In this document: one piece after another, positions 1 to 5,659 of the stretch
How positions within the stretch are numbered: position 1 is the stretch's first letter
How the letters are laid out: every line of letters starts with the position of its first letter
Assembly (NCBI GenBank): GCA_023432075.1
Contig: JAEYVD010000750.1
Span: 1-5,659, forward strand
Origin: Pseudomonadota bacterium
GTDB taxonomy: Bacteria > Pseudomonadota > Gammaproteobacteria > Burkholderiales > Burkholderiaceae_B
Reading direction: 5' to 3'
DNA length: 5,659 nucleotides
Made by a program: the position numbers and the translations under genes
Notes under the pieces: model-generated
Database searches by the model: none
Told to the model about the DNA's origin: nothing
The model's input: the letters and a program-made list of their open reading frames with translations, nothing else

Positions 1-623
1 GCACCGACCGCGAAGTCGTCATCCAGGAAAGCGTCTTCACGCGCATCGGCGCCGAGCGCGTGCTGAAGTTCGCATTCGAGCTGGCGCAAAAGCGCGGCAA
101 GCACCTGACCGCCGCCACCAAGTCCAATGGCATTTCCATTTCGATGCCCTGGTGGGACGAGCGCGTTGCCGACATGGCCGCGAACTATCCCGACGTGCGC
201 TGGGACAAATATCACATCGACATCCTCTGCGCGCACTTCGTGCAGCATCCGGACTGGTTCGATGTGGTGGTGGCATCCAACCTGTTCGGCGATATCCTGT
301 CCGACCTGGGGCCGGCCTGCACGGGCACCATCGGCATCGCGCCGTCGGCGAACCTGAACCCGGAACGGAAGTTCCCCTCGCTCTTTGAACCGGTGCATGG
401 CTCGGCGCCGGACATTTATGGCAAGGGCATCGCCAACCCCATCGGTCAGATCTGGAGCGGGGCATTGATGCTTGATTTCTTGGGGTATCCCGACGCGTCG
501 GCCGCCGTGGTGAAGGCAATCGAAACCGTGCTGGCCGATGGCCCGCGGACGCGGGATATGAAAGGCAACGCTTCAACAGCCGAGGTCGGCGACGCAATCG
601 CTTCGCTGGTCCGGGCCGGTTGA
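1..623 (+). CDS. dmlA: Tartrate dehydrogenase / D-malate dehydrogenase, 3' portion (5' end outside window)
   Basis: NAD-dependent beta-decarboxylating dehydrogenase of the isocitrate/isopropylmalate dehydrogenase family, cytoplasmic. Family members oxidise D-malate to pyruvate and CO2, or act on tartrate, so the likely role is growth on these acids. The reading frame is open from base 3 and gives 206 residues (numbered from the Thr codon at 3). The family is about 360 residues long, so roughly the first 150 are missing. Visible landmarks are VIQESVFTR (6-14), TKSNGI with the family's catalytic-type lysine (K40), HIDIL with a metal-ligand-type Asp (D73), and SNLFGDILSDLGPA (92-105) with two further metal-ligand-type Asp (D97, D101). 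The NAD-binding loop LFEPVHGSAPDI (127-138) is followed by GIANP (142-146). SANLNPE and IWSGALMLDFLG are typical of the TtuC/DmlA branch rather than LeuB. The frame is intact to its TGA stop. The symbol could equally be ttuC, since sequence alone does not separate D-malate from tartrate preference. Confidence 0.93.
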   Translation, partial: TDREVVIQESVFTRIGAERVLKFAFELAQKRGKHLTAATKSNGISISMPWWDERVADMAANYPDVRWDKYHIDILCAHFVQHPDWFDVVVASNLFGDILSDLGPACTGTIGIAPSANLNPERKFPSLFEPVHGSAPDIYGKGIANPIGQIWSGALMLDFLGYPDASAAVVKAIETVLADGPRTRDMKGNASTAEVGDAIASLVRAG

Positions 624-656
624 GCGCATTTGCGGGCAAGCCTGTCTGGTTAGTAG

Positions 657-1616
657 ATGAACGACTCGATTTTTTCTCCCCCCTCCGATCACGTGGGCGG
701 CGGGCGGGCCGACCGGTTTGTCCGCAAGCTTTTCCGCATGCTGCGCTCTCGCACGCAGCGGCATAATCAGCATCTGTGGCCATTCGTGCGGATCTGGCGG
801 GACAAGGATGGCGCGATCAGCGCCTATCGCGCATTCGGCCGTTCTCTGCGAGTCACCCCTTTGTCGCAGGGCTACGACCCTGCCGACAAAGTCGTCCATC
901 TGATCCTGAGCGGCCCGTCGATATCCGAGATCCCGTATGACCGCATGGATATCGGTGTGGCGATGGGCGTCAATGGCGCCATCGCGCTGTCGCGCAAGTT
1001 CGATCTGCAATTCAAGTATTACTGCATCATCGACCAGAACTTCGTGCGGACCCGCATCGACCTGGTGCGCGACATCGTGGGGCGCGACCTGACGTTGTAT
1101 GTGTTTCCCGAGGTCCTGCGCTACATCATGCAGGGCATTCCGCAGGAGCAGATCCGCTGCCGCATCTGCATCATCGAGCTGATCTCCCGGCGGGCCTACG
1201 AGCGTAGCGTTGCGCCGGCGGTGCTCAAGCGCATTGCCGCCGCCTCGCCGGACGTTCAACTGCTGGACGCCAAACAGGGGCTGGGCTACAGCTTCAATGC
1301 GGCGTTGGGCGTGTTCGATGCCGATACCGTGGCCTATGCCGCGCTGCAGGTCCTGATGTCCGGTGGAGCGCGCGAAGTCTACGTGCACGGGCTGGACCTG
1401 ACCGTGCAGGGCGGGTTGCGTTTCTATGACGAGGGCGGCAAGCCGCAGACCAGCCGGCTGACGCGCAATTTCCCGAAATTCATCGAGCCGTCATTCCGCT
1501 TTGCATCGCCGCTATGGCGCGCGCGCGGGTTTTCCGTGTTCAACCTGTCTCCGGTCAGCGCGCTGTCGGCCGACATCATCGAACGCAAGGACTGGCAAAC
1601 GCTGCTCAAGCACTGA
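657..1616 (+). CDS. Putative glycosyltransferase, GT42 sialyltransferase/DUF115-like Rossmann protein
   Basis: A 319-residue predicted cytoplasmic protein with no signal peptide or membrane segment. I do not recognise an exact family member. Residues 1-70 are basic and variable. Residue 78 onwards looks like a nucleotide-sugar-binding fold: a hydrophobic strand ending in SGPS (85-88) then EIPYDRM (91-97), a second strand ending in GVNGA (104-108), YCIID (122-126), an aromatic-rich segment near 145-160, then QGLGYSFNAALGV (207-219) and the strand-turn VYVHGLDL (241-248). The C-terminus has FNLSPVSAL (295-303). The same order (GxGPS...E-I-x-Y-x-R, a strand ending in Asn, then a helix before IYLSGIDF, then LCPNS) occurs in Campylobacter Cst-type sialyltransferases (GT42) and related DUF115 proteins, remembered rather than searched. 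I cannot place the GT42 catalytic His. A surface-glycan or LPS role is inference. The ATG at 657 directly follows an in-frame TAG, so the ORF cannot extend upstream. No good Shine-Dalgarno precedes it; an in-frame ATG at 738 is the alternative start. The gene lies 33 bp after the dehydrogenase and may be co-transcribed with it. Confidence 0.8.
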   Translation: MNDSIFSPPSDHVGGGRADRFVRKLFRMLRSRTQRHNQHLWPFVRIWRDKDGAISAYRAFGRSLRVTPLSQGYDPADKVVHLILSGPSISEIPYDRMDIGVAMGVNGAIALSRKFDLQFKYYCIIDQNFVRTRIDLVRDIVGRDLTLYVFPEVLRYIMQGIPQEQIRCRICIIELISRRAYERSVAPAVLKRIAAASPDVQLLDAKQGLGYSFNAALGVFDADTVAYAALQVLMSGGAREVYVHGLDLTVQGGLRFYDEGGKPQTSRLTRNFPKFIEPSFRFASPLWRARGFSVFNLSPVSALSADIIERKDWQTLLKH

Positions 1617-1628
1617 TCCGCATGTTCC

Positions 1629-1670
1629 AAATAAACAAGGCGCCCTTAAACAGAGGCGCCTTGTTTATTT
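1629..1670. terminator. Bidirectional intrinsic terminator between convergent genes
   Basis: A perfect 16-bp inverted repeat has its left arm at 1629-1644 and right arm at 1655-1670, with a 10-base loop (1645-1654). The six pairs next to the loop are GGCGCC, and the outer part is A/T-rich. Read in either direction the stem therefore ends in TTGTTTATTT, a T-rich tail formed by the stem itself. It starts 12 bases after the + strand stop codon at 1616 and leaves 17 bases before the end of the - strand gene at 1688. This is the expected position for a terminator shared by two convergent transcripts. Confidence 0.92.
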
Positions 1671-1687
1671 CGGGCATGCCGCGGGGA

Positions 1688-3301
1688 TCAGTGCGCGCCC
1701 GCCGCCGCTTCCGCCGCGCCGCCGCCGCCCGTCTTGGATGACCGCGGCCGTGCAAACCACACCAGGCCCGTCAGCAGCAGGAAGATGATGGCCGACGCAT
1801 AGAACACGTCCGTGGCCGACATGGTGAAGGCCTGCGCGTTGATCAGTCCGTCCACCATCGTGAGCGCCTGCTGGTGCGAGACGCCCAGACTGTTCTGCAG
1901 GGTGTTCATGGTCTGGTCGAACGCCTGCTGGCCGGGCTTGGCGATCTCGGTCAGCTGCGCGTGGTGCAAGGTGGCGCGGTTTTCCCACAGCGTCGTGGAG
2001 ATCGACGTGCCGAACGCTCCCGCCGTCAGCCGCAGAAAGTTCGACAGGCCCGACGCGGCCGGAATGCGCCAGGGTTCGATGCTCGAGAGCGTAATCGACG
2101 TGAGCGGCACGAAGAACGCCGCCATCGCCGCACCCTGGATGATCGTCGGGATCATCAGCGTGCGCACGTCCGTCTGGGTGTTGAACCCGGACCGCATGAA
2201 GCAGACCAGCGCAAAGATCAGGAAGGCGACCGTGACGAGTTGCCGCGGATCGCGCGTGGCCAGCATCTTGCCCACGATGGGTGTCAGCAGGATCGCCAGA
2301 AGTCCCACGGGCGCGGTGACCAGACCCGCATAGGTTGCCGTGTAGCCCATATTGCTTTGCAGCCACAGCGGCAGCAGCACGACGTTGCCGAAGAAGACGC
2401 CATAAGCCACCGCCAGCGTCAGTGCGCCAACCGTGAAGTTGCGGACCTTGAACAGGCGCAGGTCCACGACGGGGTGCGCGTCGGTCAGCTCCCAGATCAG
2501 GAAGAACACAAAGGCCACGAAGGCGATAGCCGCCAGCGCGATGATGGTGGGGCTGGCGAACCAATCCAGCTCCTTGCCCTTGTCCAGCATGATCTGCAGC
2601 GCGCCCACCCAGACCACGAGCAGGACGAGCCCCAGCTTGTCGATCGGCAGCTTGCGCGTGACCGATTCGCGGTTGCCGTAGATGCGCCAACTGATCCAGG
2701 CGGCCAGCAGGCCCACCGGCACGTTGATGTAGAAGATCCAGGGCCAGGTGTAGTTGTCTGAAATCCAGCCGCCCAGCAGGGGGCCGGCCACCGGCGCCAC
2801 CAACGTGGTCATGGACCAGACCGCCAGCGCCATGCCCGCCTTGGATTTCGGAAAGCTGGCCAGCATCAGCGTCTGCGACAGCGGGATCATTGGGCCGGCC
2901 ACCGCGCCCTGCAGCACGCGGAAGGCGATCAGCGCCTCCAGCGAGGGCGAGAAGCCGCACAGCCAGGACGCCAGCACGAAAAGCAGCGTGGAGATGAGGA
3001 ACAGGCGTACCTGGCCGAAGCGCTGCGTGAGCCAGCCCGTGAGCGGCACCGTGATGGCGTTGGCCACCGCGAACGACGTGATCACCCAGGTGCCCTGGCT
3101 AGTGCTTACGCCCAGGTCGCCCGAGATGGTGGGGATGGACACGTTCGCGATGGATGTGTCCAGCACGTTCATGAAGACCGCGGTCGACAGGGCGATGGAC
3201 CCGATGATGCGGGTCGCGCCTTCCAGAGGCGGATGGGTGCCCGGCGGGCGGGCGGCGTCGGGGGGCGCGCCGGCGCCCGCGGGCTGGGCGGCTGTGCTCA
3301 T
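1688..3301 (-). CDS. emrB: EmrB/QacA-type drug:H+ antiporter (MFS, DHA2 family, 14 TM)
   Basis: Inner-membrane proton-driven multidrug exporter of 537 residues, close to the usual 510-540 of the DHA2 family. It passes substrates to the adaptor encoded just upstream. Visible motifs: TM1 motif D LDTSIANVSIP (47-57) with the membrane-embedded D48, motif A GWLTQRFGQVRLF (89-101), motif B RVLQGAVAGPMIP (128-140) with its functional Arg, antiporter motif C APVAGPLLGGWI (169-180), then WPWIFYINVPVG (186-197), a DHA2 hallmark. About 14 hydrophobic segments are readable between 31 and 517, with the long polar loop before the last helix (about 440-495) typical of EmrB. The N-terminal 30 residues are Ala/Pro-rich. 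The C-terminal tail (519-537) is Gly/Ala-rich and low in complexity. The ATG lies in an ATGA overlap with the emrA stop and has no Shine-Dalgarno before it, so translation is probably coupled to emrA. Substrates cannot be read from sequence. Confidence 0.96.
   Translation of the reverse strand: MSTAAQPAGAGAPPDAARPPGTHPPLEGATRIIGSIALSTAVFMNVLDTSIANVSIPTISGDLGVSTSQGTWVITSFAVANAITVPLTGWLTQRFGQVRLFLISTLLFVLASWLCGFSPSLEALIAFRVLQGAVAGPMIPLSQTLMLASFPKSKAGMALAVWSMTTLVAPVAGPLLGGWISDNYTWPWIFYINVPVGLLAAWISWRIYGNRESVTRKLPIDKLGLVLLVVWVGALQIMLDKGKELDWFASPTIIALAAIAFVAFVFFLIWELTDAHPVVDLRLFKVRNFTVGALTLAVAYGVFFGNVVLLPLWLQSNMGYTATYAGLVTAPVGLLAILLTPIVGKMLATRDPRQLVTVAFLIFALVCFMRSGFNTQTDVRTLMIPTIIQGAAMAAFFVPLTSITLSSIEPWRIPAASGLSNFLRLTAGAFGTSISTTLWENRATLHHAQLTEIAKPGQQAFDQTMNTLQNSLGVSHQQALTMVDGLINAQAFTMSATDVFYASAIIFLLLTGLVWFARPRSSKTGGGGAAEAAAGAH
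3298..3301 (-). other. ATGA stop/start overlap coupling emrA to emrB
   Basis: On the - strand these four bases read ATGA, so the emrB ATG (3301-3299) overlaps the emrA TGA (3300-3298). The 20 bases before the ATG contain no purine-rich ribosome binding site. Re-initiation by ribosomes finishing emrA is the simplest reading, and it would keep adaptor and pump in a fixed ratio. The overlap is seen directly; the coupling is inferred. Confidence 0.85.
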
Positions 3302-4491
3302 GATGCGATGTTGGCGGCGATGATCTTGCTGATCATCGCATCGACTTCATTGTGGACGGGTTCGAAGGCGCGGGTCGACCAGGCCGGTTCCTTGCGCGCC
3401 ACTTGCGTGAGCGGGGCGCCGTCGTCCTTGCCCACGTCGACTTCCACGTCCATCGACAAGCCCACGCGAAGCGGATGCTGCTTCAGGTCTTCGGGGTCCA
3501 GCGTGATCCGCACGGGGACGCGCTGCACCACCTTGATCCAGTTGCCCGTGGCGTTCTGGGCGGGAAGCAGGGCGAAGGCGCTGCCCGTGCCGGCGTCCAG
3601 GCCGGCGACGGTGCCGTGGTAGGTGACCGAGCTGCCGTACAGATCGGCCACCATCTTGACCGGCTGGCCGATGCGCATCTTGCGCAACTGGCCTTCCTTG
3701 AAGTTGGCTTCGACCCAGACCTGGTCCAGCGGCACCACGGTCATCAGCGCGGCGCCGGGAGCAACGCGCTGGCCGACCTGCGCGGTGCGGCGCGCGATCA
3801 CGCCGCCCACGGGGGCGGGGAGCACGGTGCGTGATTGGGCAAGCCACGCGTTGCGCAACTCGGCGGCCGCCTGGCGCACGTCGGGGTGATCCGCCACGGT
3901 GGTGCCTTGCGTCAGGGCCTGGTTGGTCGCCAGCTTGGCCTGCGCGGCGGCCAGCGCCGCCTTGGCTTGCGCCACGCCGGACTGGGCGGACTTGAGCGCG
4001 ACCTCGGCGTGCAGGATTTCCTCGCCGCTGACGCCGCCCGATTTGGCGAGCTGCTGGCGGCGCTTGACGTCGCTTTGGGCGCGGGTCAGCTCGGCCTGGG
4101 CGCGCAGGATGTCGGCATTGCGCAGGTCGACGTCGGCCGCCAGCGCATCGTTCTGCACGTAGTAGGTCTGCACCTGGCGAACGGTCTGCGCCAGCTTGGC
4201 TTGCGCCTGCTGCAGGGCGACGTCGGTGTCGGCCGGATCGAGGCGGACCAGCGGCTGGCCGGCGGTGACGGTTTCGGTATCGTCGGCTTCGATGGCCACC
4301 ACGGTGCCGGGCACCTGCGGCGTGATCTGCACCAGATTGCCGTGCACGTAGGCGTCGTCGGTGCTTTCGAAGTGCGCGCCGAACAACGCCCACCAGATGC
4401 CATAGGCGATCGCGATGACGATGAAGGCTCCGGTCGCGAGCAGCAGCAGGCGTTTACGGGCGGGATGGGTTGTGGGAGTGGCAGCGTTCAT
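3298..4491 (-). CDS. emrA: EmrA-type periplasmic adaptor subunit (HlyD/membrane fusion protein)
   Basis: Membrane fusion protein of 397 residues (E. coli EmrA is about 390) that bridges the EmrB pump and the outer-membrane factor. A basic N-terminus (ARKRLL, 11-16) precedes one signal-anchor helix (about 15-37), leaving the rest periplasmic. Then come FESTDDAYVHGNLVQITPQV (41-60), the EmrA/HlyD family opening, and the first lipoyl half-motif (about 55-88, VPGTVVAIEADDTETVTAGQPL region). A long Ala/Gln-rich coiled-coil hairpin spans about 90-215. The second lipoyl half (about 220-262, APVGGVIARRTAQVGQRVAPG) ends in VWVEANFKEGQL (258-269). The beta-barrel part has GSAFALLPAQNATGNWIKVV (303-322) and QRVPVRI, characteristic of EmrA. 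The C-terminus ends in an amphipathic helix (about 380-397), as I recall for E. coli EmrA. The ATG has only a weak GGA about 10 bases upstream. It starts 21 bp after the outer-membrane gene's stop and overlaps emrB by 4 bp, so all three are one operon. Confidence 0.96.
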   Translation of the reverse strand: MNAATPTTHPARKRLLLLATGAFIVIAIAYGIWWALFGAHFESTDDAYVHGNLVQITPQVPGTVVAIEADDTETVTAGQPLVRLDPADTDVALQQAQAKLAQTVRQVQTYYVQNDALAADVDLRNADILRAQAELTRAQSDVKRRQQLAKSGGVSGEEILHAEVALKSAQSGVAQAKAALAAAQAKLATNQALTQGTTVADHPDVRQAAAELRNAWLAQSRTVLPAPVGGVIARRTAQVGQRVAPGAALMTVVPLDQVWVEANFKEGQLRKMRIGQPVKMVADLYGSSVTYHGTVAGLDAGTGSAFALLPAQNATGNWIKVVQRVPVRITLDPEDLKQHPLRVGLSMDVEVDVGKDDGAPLTQVARKEPAWSTRAFEPVHNEVDAMISKIIAANIAS

Positions 4492-4512
4492 GACGTCTGA
4501 ATCCGGGATCGT
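4492..4512 (-). promoter_or_regulatory. Short gap between outer-membrane gene and emrA with weak ribosome binding site
   Basis: Only 21 bases separate the outer-membrane gene stop from the emrA ATG. On the - strand the gap contains CCGGATTC, whose GGA lies about 10 bases before the ATG and is the only Shine-Dalgarno-like element. No hairpin or -35/-10 pair is visible, which supports read-through transcription of a single operon. Confidence 0.5.
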
Positions 4513-5659
4513 TCAATGAATGGAGTTCGGGGCGGGCTCGGCCTGGGCCGCGTAGCCGCCGCCCAGGGCGGTGGCCAGGTTGGCGTCGAGCTGGTAGGCG
4601 CGGATGCGCAGGTCCGTGTCAAGGCGCGCCTGCGTCAGCACGCCGGTCTGGGCGATCAGCACGGAGATGTAGTTGCCCATGCCTGCCTTGTAGCGGTCGA
4701 CGGCCAGCGCGTAGGCGGCCTCGATGGCCTCGCGCGCCTGGCGTTGCTGGGCTTTTTCCTGATCCAGCAGGCGCAGGCCGTCCAGTGCGTCGGCGACCTG
4801 ATGCGCGGCGTCCAGCACGGTCTGGTTGTAGTCAGACACCGCCAGGTCCGCGTCGGCACGGCGGCCCGCCAGATTGGCGTTGAGTTCGCCGCCGTGGAAG
4901 ATGGGCAGCGTGATCGCCGGACCGATGCCGGCCATGCGGGCGTCGGCGCCCAGCAGGTTGCCGGTGCCAATGGCCTGGAAGCCGACGAAGGCGACCAGGT
5001 TCACATTGGGGTAGAACTCGGCCTTGGCCACGTCGATGGTATGGCGCGCCGCCTCGGCGCGCCAGCGGGCGGCCGTGACGTCGGGGCGATGCCCCAGCAG
5101 GTCGAGCGGAACGCTGGCCGGCACGACGCCTGCCGGCGCGGTCAGCGTCACCTGAACCAGATCCTGTCCGCGCTGCGGGCCGGCGCCGGCCAGCGCGGCG
5201 ACCTGATTGCGCAACTGGGCGATCGTCGTGTCGGTCTGGGTCAGTTCGACCTTGCCGGAGGCCAGCGACGATTCCGCCTGCTTGACCTCGACCTGGGTGT
5301 CCAGGCCGGCGGCGTATCGGCCCTGCGTCAGCGACAGCACCTCGGCGCGCTGCGCGATCACCCGGTTCAGCACGTCGCGCTGCGCGAAGGCGTTCTGCAG
5401 GTTCAGGTAGGCGCGCACAGTGGCGCTGGCGAGCAGGTTGCGCGCGGCCTGCGCATCGGCGCTGGCCGCTTCCTGTTGCGATACCGCGGACTGCAGGCGT
5501 GAGCGGTTCTTGCCCCAGAAGTCCAGTTCATAGCTGAAATCCAGCGCCAGCCGGTTGTCGCTGACGACCGAGCCGCCCAGCGGCGCGGGGTAGATGTAGT
5601 CCTTGGACAGGTGCTCGCGATTGAGCGTGTAGCCTGCGTCGACCCGCGGCAGCAGCGGC
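4513..5659 (-). CDS. Outer-membrane efflux lipoprotein, NodT/OprM (TolC-like) family, 5' end outside window
   Basis: Outer-membrane channel of the tripartite pump, forming the trimeric exit duct. The frame stays open to the right edge, so 381 residues are visible. The family usually has 470-500, so about 100 are missing, including the signal peptide and any lipobox. A GTG at 5418 is internal, not the true start, because the same frame upstream encodes family sequence: LPRVDAGYTLNREHLSKDY, then LALDFSYELDFWGKNRSRLQ, where the Y-E-x-D-x-W-G-K pattern is a NodT/OprM signature. Later landmarks are a first helical repeat (AYLNLQNAFAQRDVL onwards), VPLDLLGHRPDVTAARW (matching the usual P-x-D-L-L-x-x-R-P-D-V/I), AKAEFYPNVNL, and ITLPIFHGGELNANL, which opens the second repeat, followed by YKAGMGNYISVL. 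It is the first visible gene of the leftward operon, and the promoter must lie beyond the right edge. The symbol is left blank because naming in this family depends on the pump partner. Confidence 0.95.
   Translation of the reverse strand, partial: PLLPRVDAGYTLNREHLSKDYIYPAPLGGSVVSDNRLALDFSYELDFWGKNRSRLQSAVSQQEAASADAQAARNLLASATVRAYLNLQNAFAQRDVLNRVIAQRAEVLSLTQGRYAAGLDTQVEVKQAESSLASGKVELTQTDTTIAQLRNQVAALAGAGPQRGQDLVQVTLTAPAGVVPASVPLDLLGHRPDVTAARWRAEAARHTIDVAKAEFYPNVNLVAFVGFQAIGTGNLLGADARMAGIGPAITLPIFHGGELNANLAGRRADADLAVSDYNQTVLDAAHQVADALDGLRLLDQEKAQQRQAREAIEAAYALAVDRYKAGMGNYISVLIAQTGVLTQARLDTDLRIRAYQLDANLATALGGGYAAQAEPAPNSIH

Noticed and set aside
633..642. Small hairpin (TTGC-GG-GCAA) between the first two + strand genes
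   Set aside because: It has only four pairs with a two-base loop and no T-run, too weak to call a terminator.
37..783. 248-codon - strand open frame spanning two + strand genes
   Set aside because: Its Arg/Pro/Ser-rich translation runs through both the dehydrogenase and the next gene, which is typical of antisense noise in high-GC DNA.
573..1388. 271-codon - strand open frame opposite the putative glycosyltransferase
   Set aside because: It is a shadow, with Asp/His/Arg-rich low-information sequence. The + strand frame has ordered motifs, ends just before the terminator and has the same direction as the preceding gene.
1665..2960. 431-codon open frame on the - strand in another frame of emrB
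   Set aside because: The composition is Arg/Ala/Gly-rich with no hydrophobic segments or domains. The overlapping emrB frame has 14 TM segments and all DHA2 motifs.
3835..4500. 221-codon + strand open frame opposite emrA
   Set aside because: Its leucine/glycine/glutamine-rich translation is the complement of the emrA coiled-coil codons. It has no motif, and emrA is unambiguous.
5418..5418. GTG as the start of the outer-membrane gene
   Set aside because: The same frame stays open upstream to the window edge and encodes the conserved ELDFWGKNRSRL region, so this is an internal valine and the gene is truncated by the window.
4516..5502. 328-codon open frame on the + strand opposite the outer-membrane gene
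   Set aside because: Its translation is rich in Gly, Val, Gln and Arg with no recognisable motif, as expected from the complement of a GC-rich gene. The - strand frame carries clear NodT/OprM motifs across the whole span.

Overview
The window looks like ordinary chromosomal DNA from a GC-rich betaproteobacterium. Gene content and style best fit Burkholderiales, probably Alcaligenaceae (Achromobacter/Bordetella-like). That placement is inferred from codon bias and from similarity remembered from these families, not from a search. Coding density is high. Five genes are supported, two of them cut by the window edges, together with one very clear bidirectional terminator.

Left part (1-1616, + strand): the 3' portion of a tartrate/D-malate dehydrogenase of the isocitrate/isopropylmalate dehydrogenase family is followed after 33 bp by a 319-residue protein. 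That protein resembles the GT42 sialyltransferase / DUF115 type of Rossmann-like putative glycosyltransferase. It is the least understood gene here. The two genes may be co-transcribed, but nothing in their predicted functions links them.

Middle (1617-1687): a short convergent intergenic gap holds a perfect 16-bp inverted repeat. It is GC-rich at the loop side and A/T-rich at both outer ends, and it can terminate transcription arriving from either side.

Right part (1688-5659, - strand): a tripartite multidrug efflux operon is transcribed leftwards. It encodes a NodT/OprM-type outer-membrane factor (N-terminus beyond the right edge), then an EmrA-type HlyD-family periplasmic adaptor, then an EmrB-type 14-TM major facilitator drug:H+ antiporter. 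The genes are tightly packed: 21 bp separate the first two, and the last two share an ATGA overlap. Together they should form one inner membrane to outer membrane export channel. The promoter and any MarR/TetR/LysR-type regulator must lie right of the window.

I found no RNA genes, mobile elements, CRISPR arrays, attachment sites or convincing promoters, and no strong evidence of a new system. The putative glycosyltransferase is the best lead.
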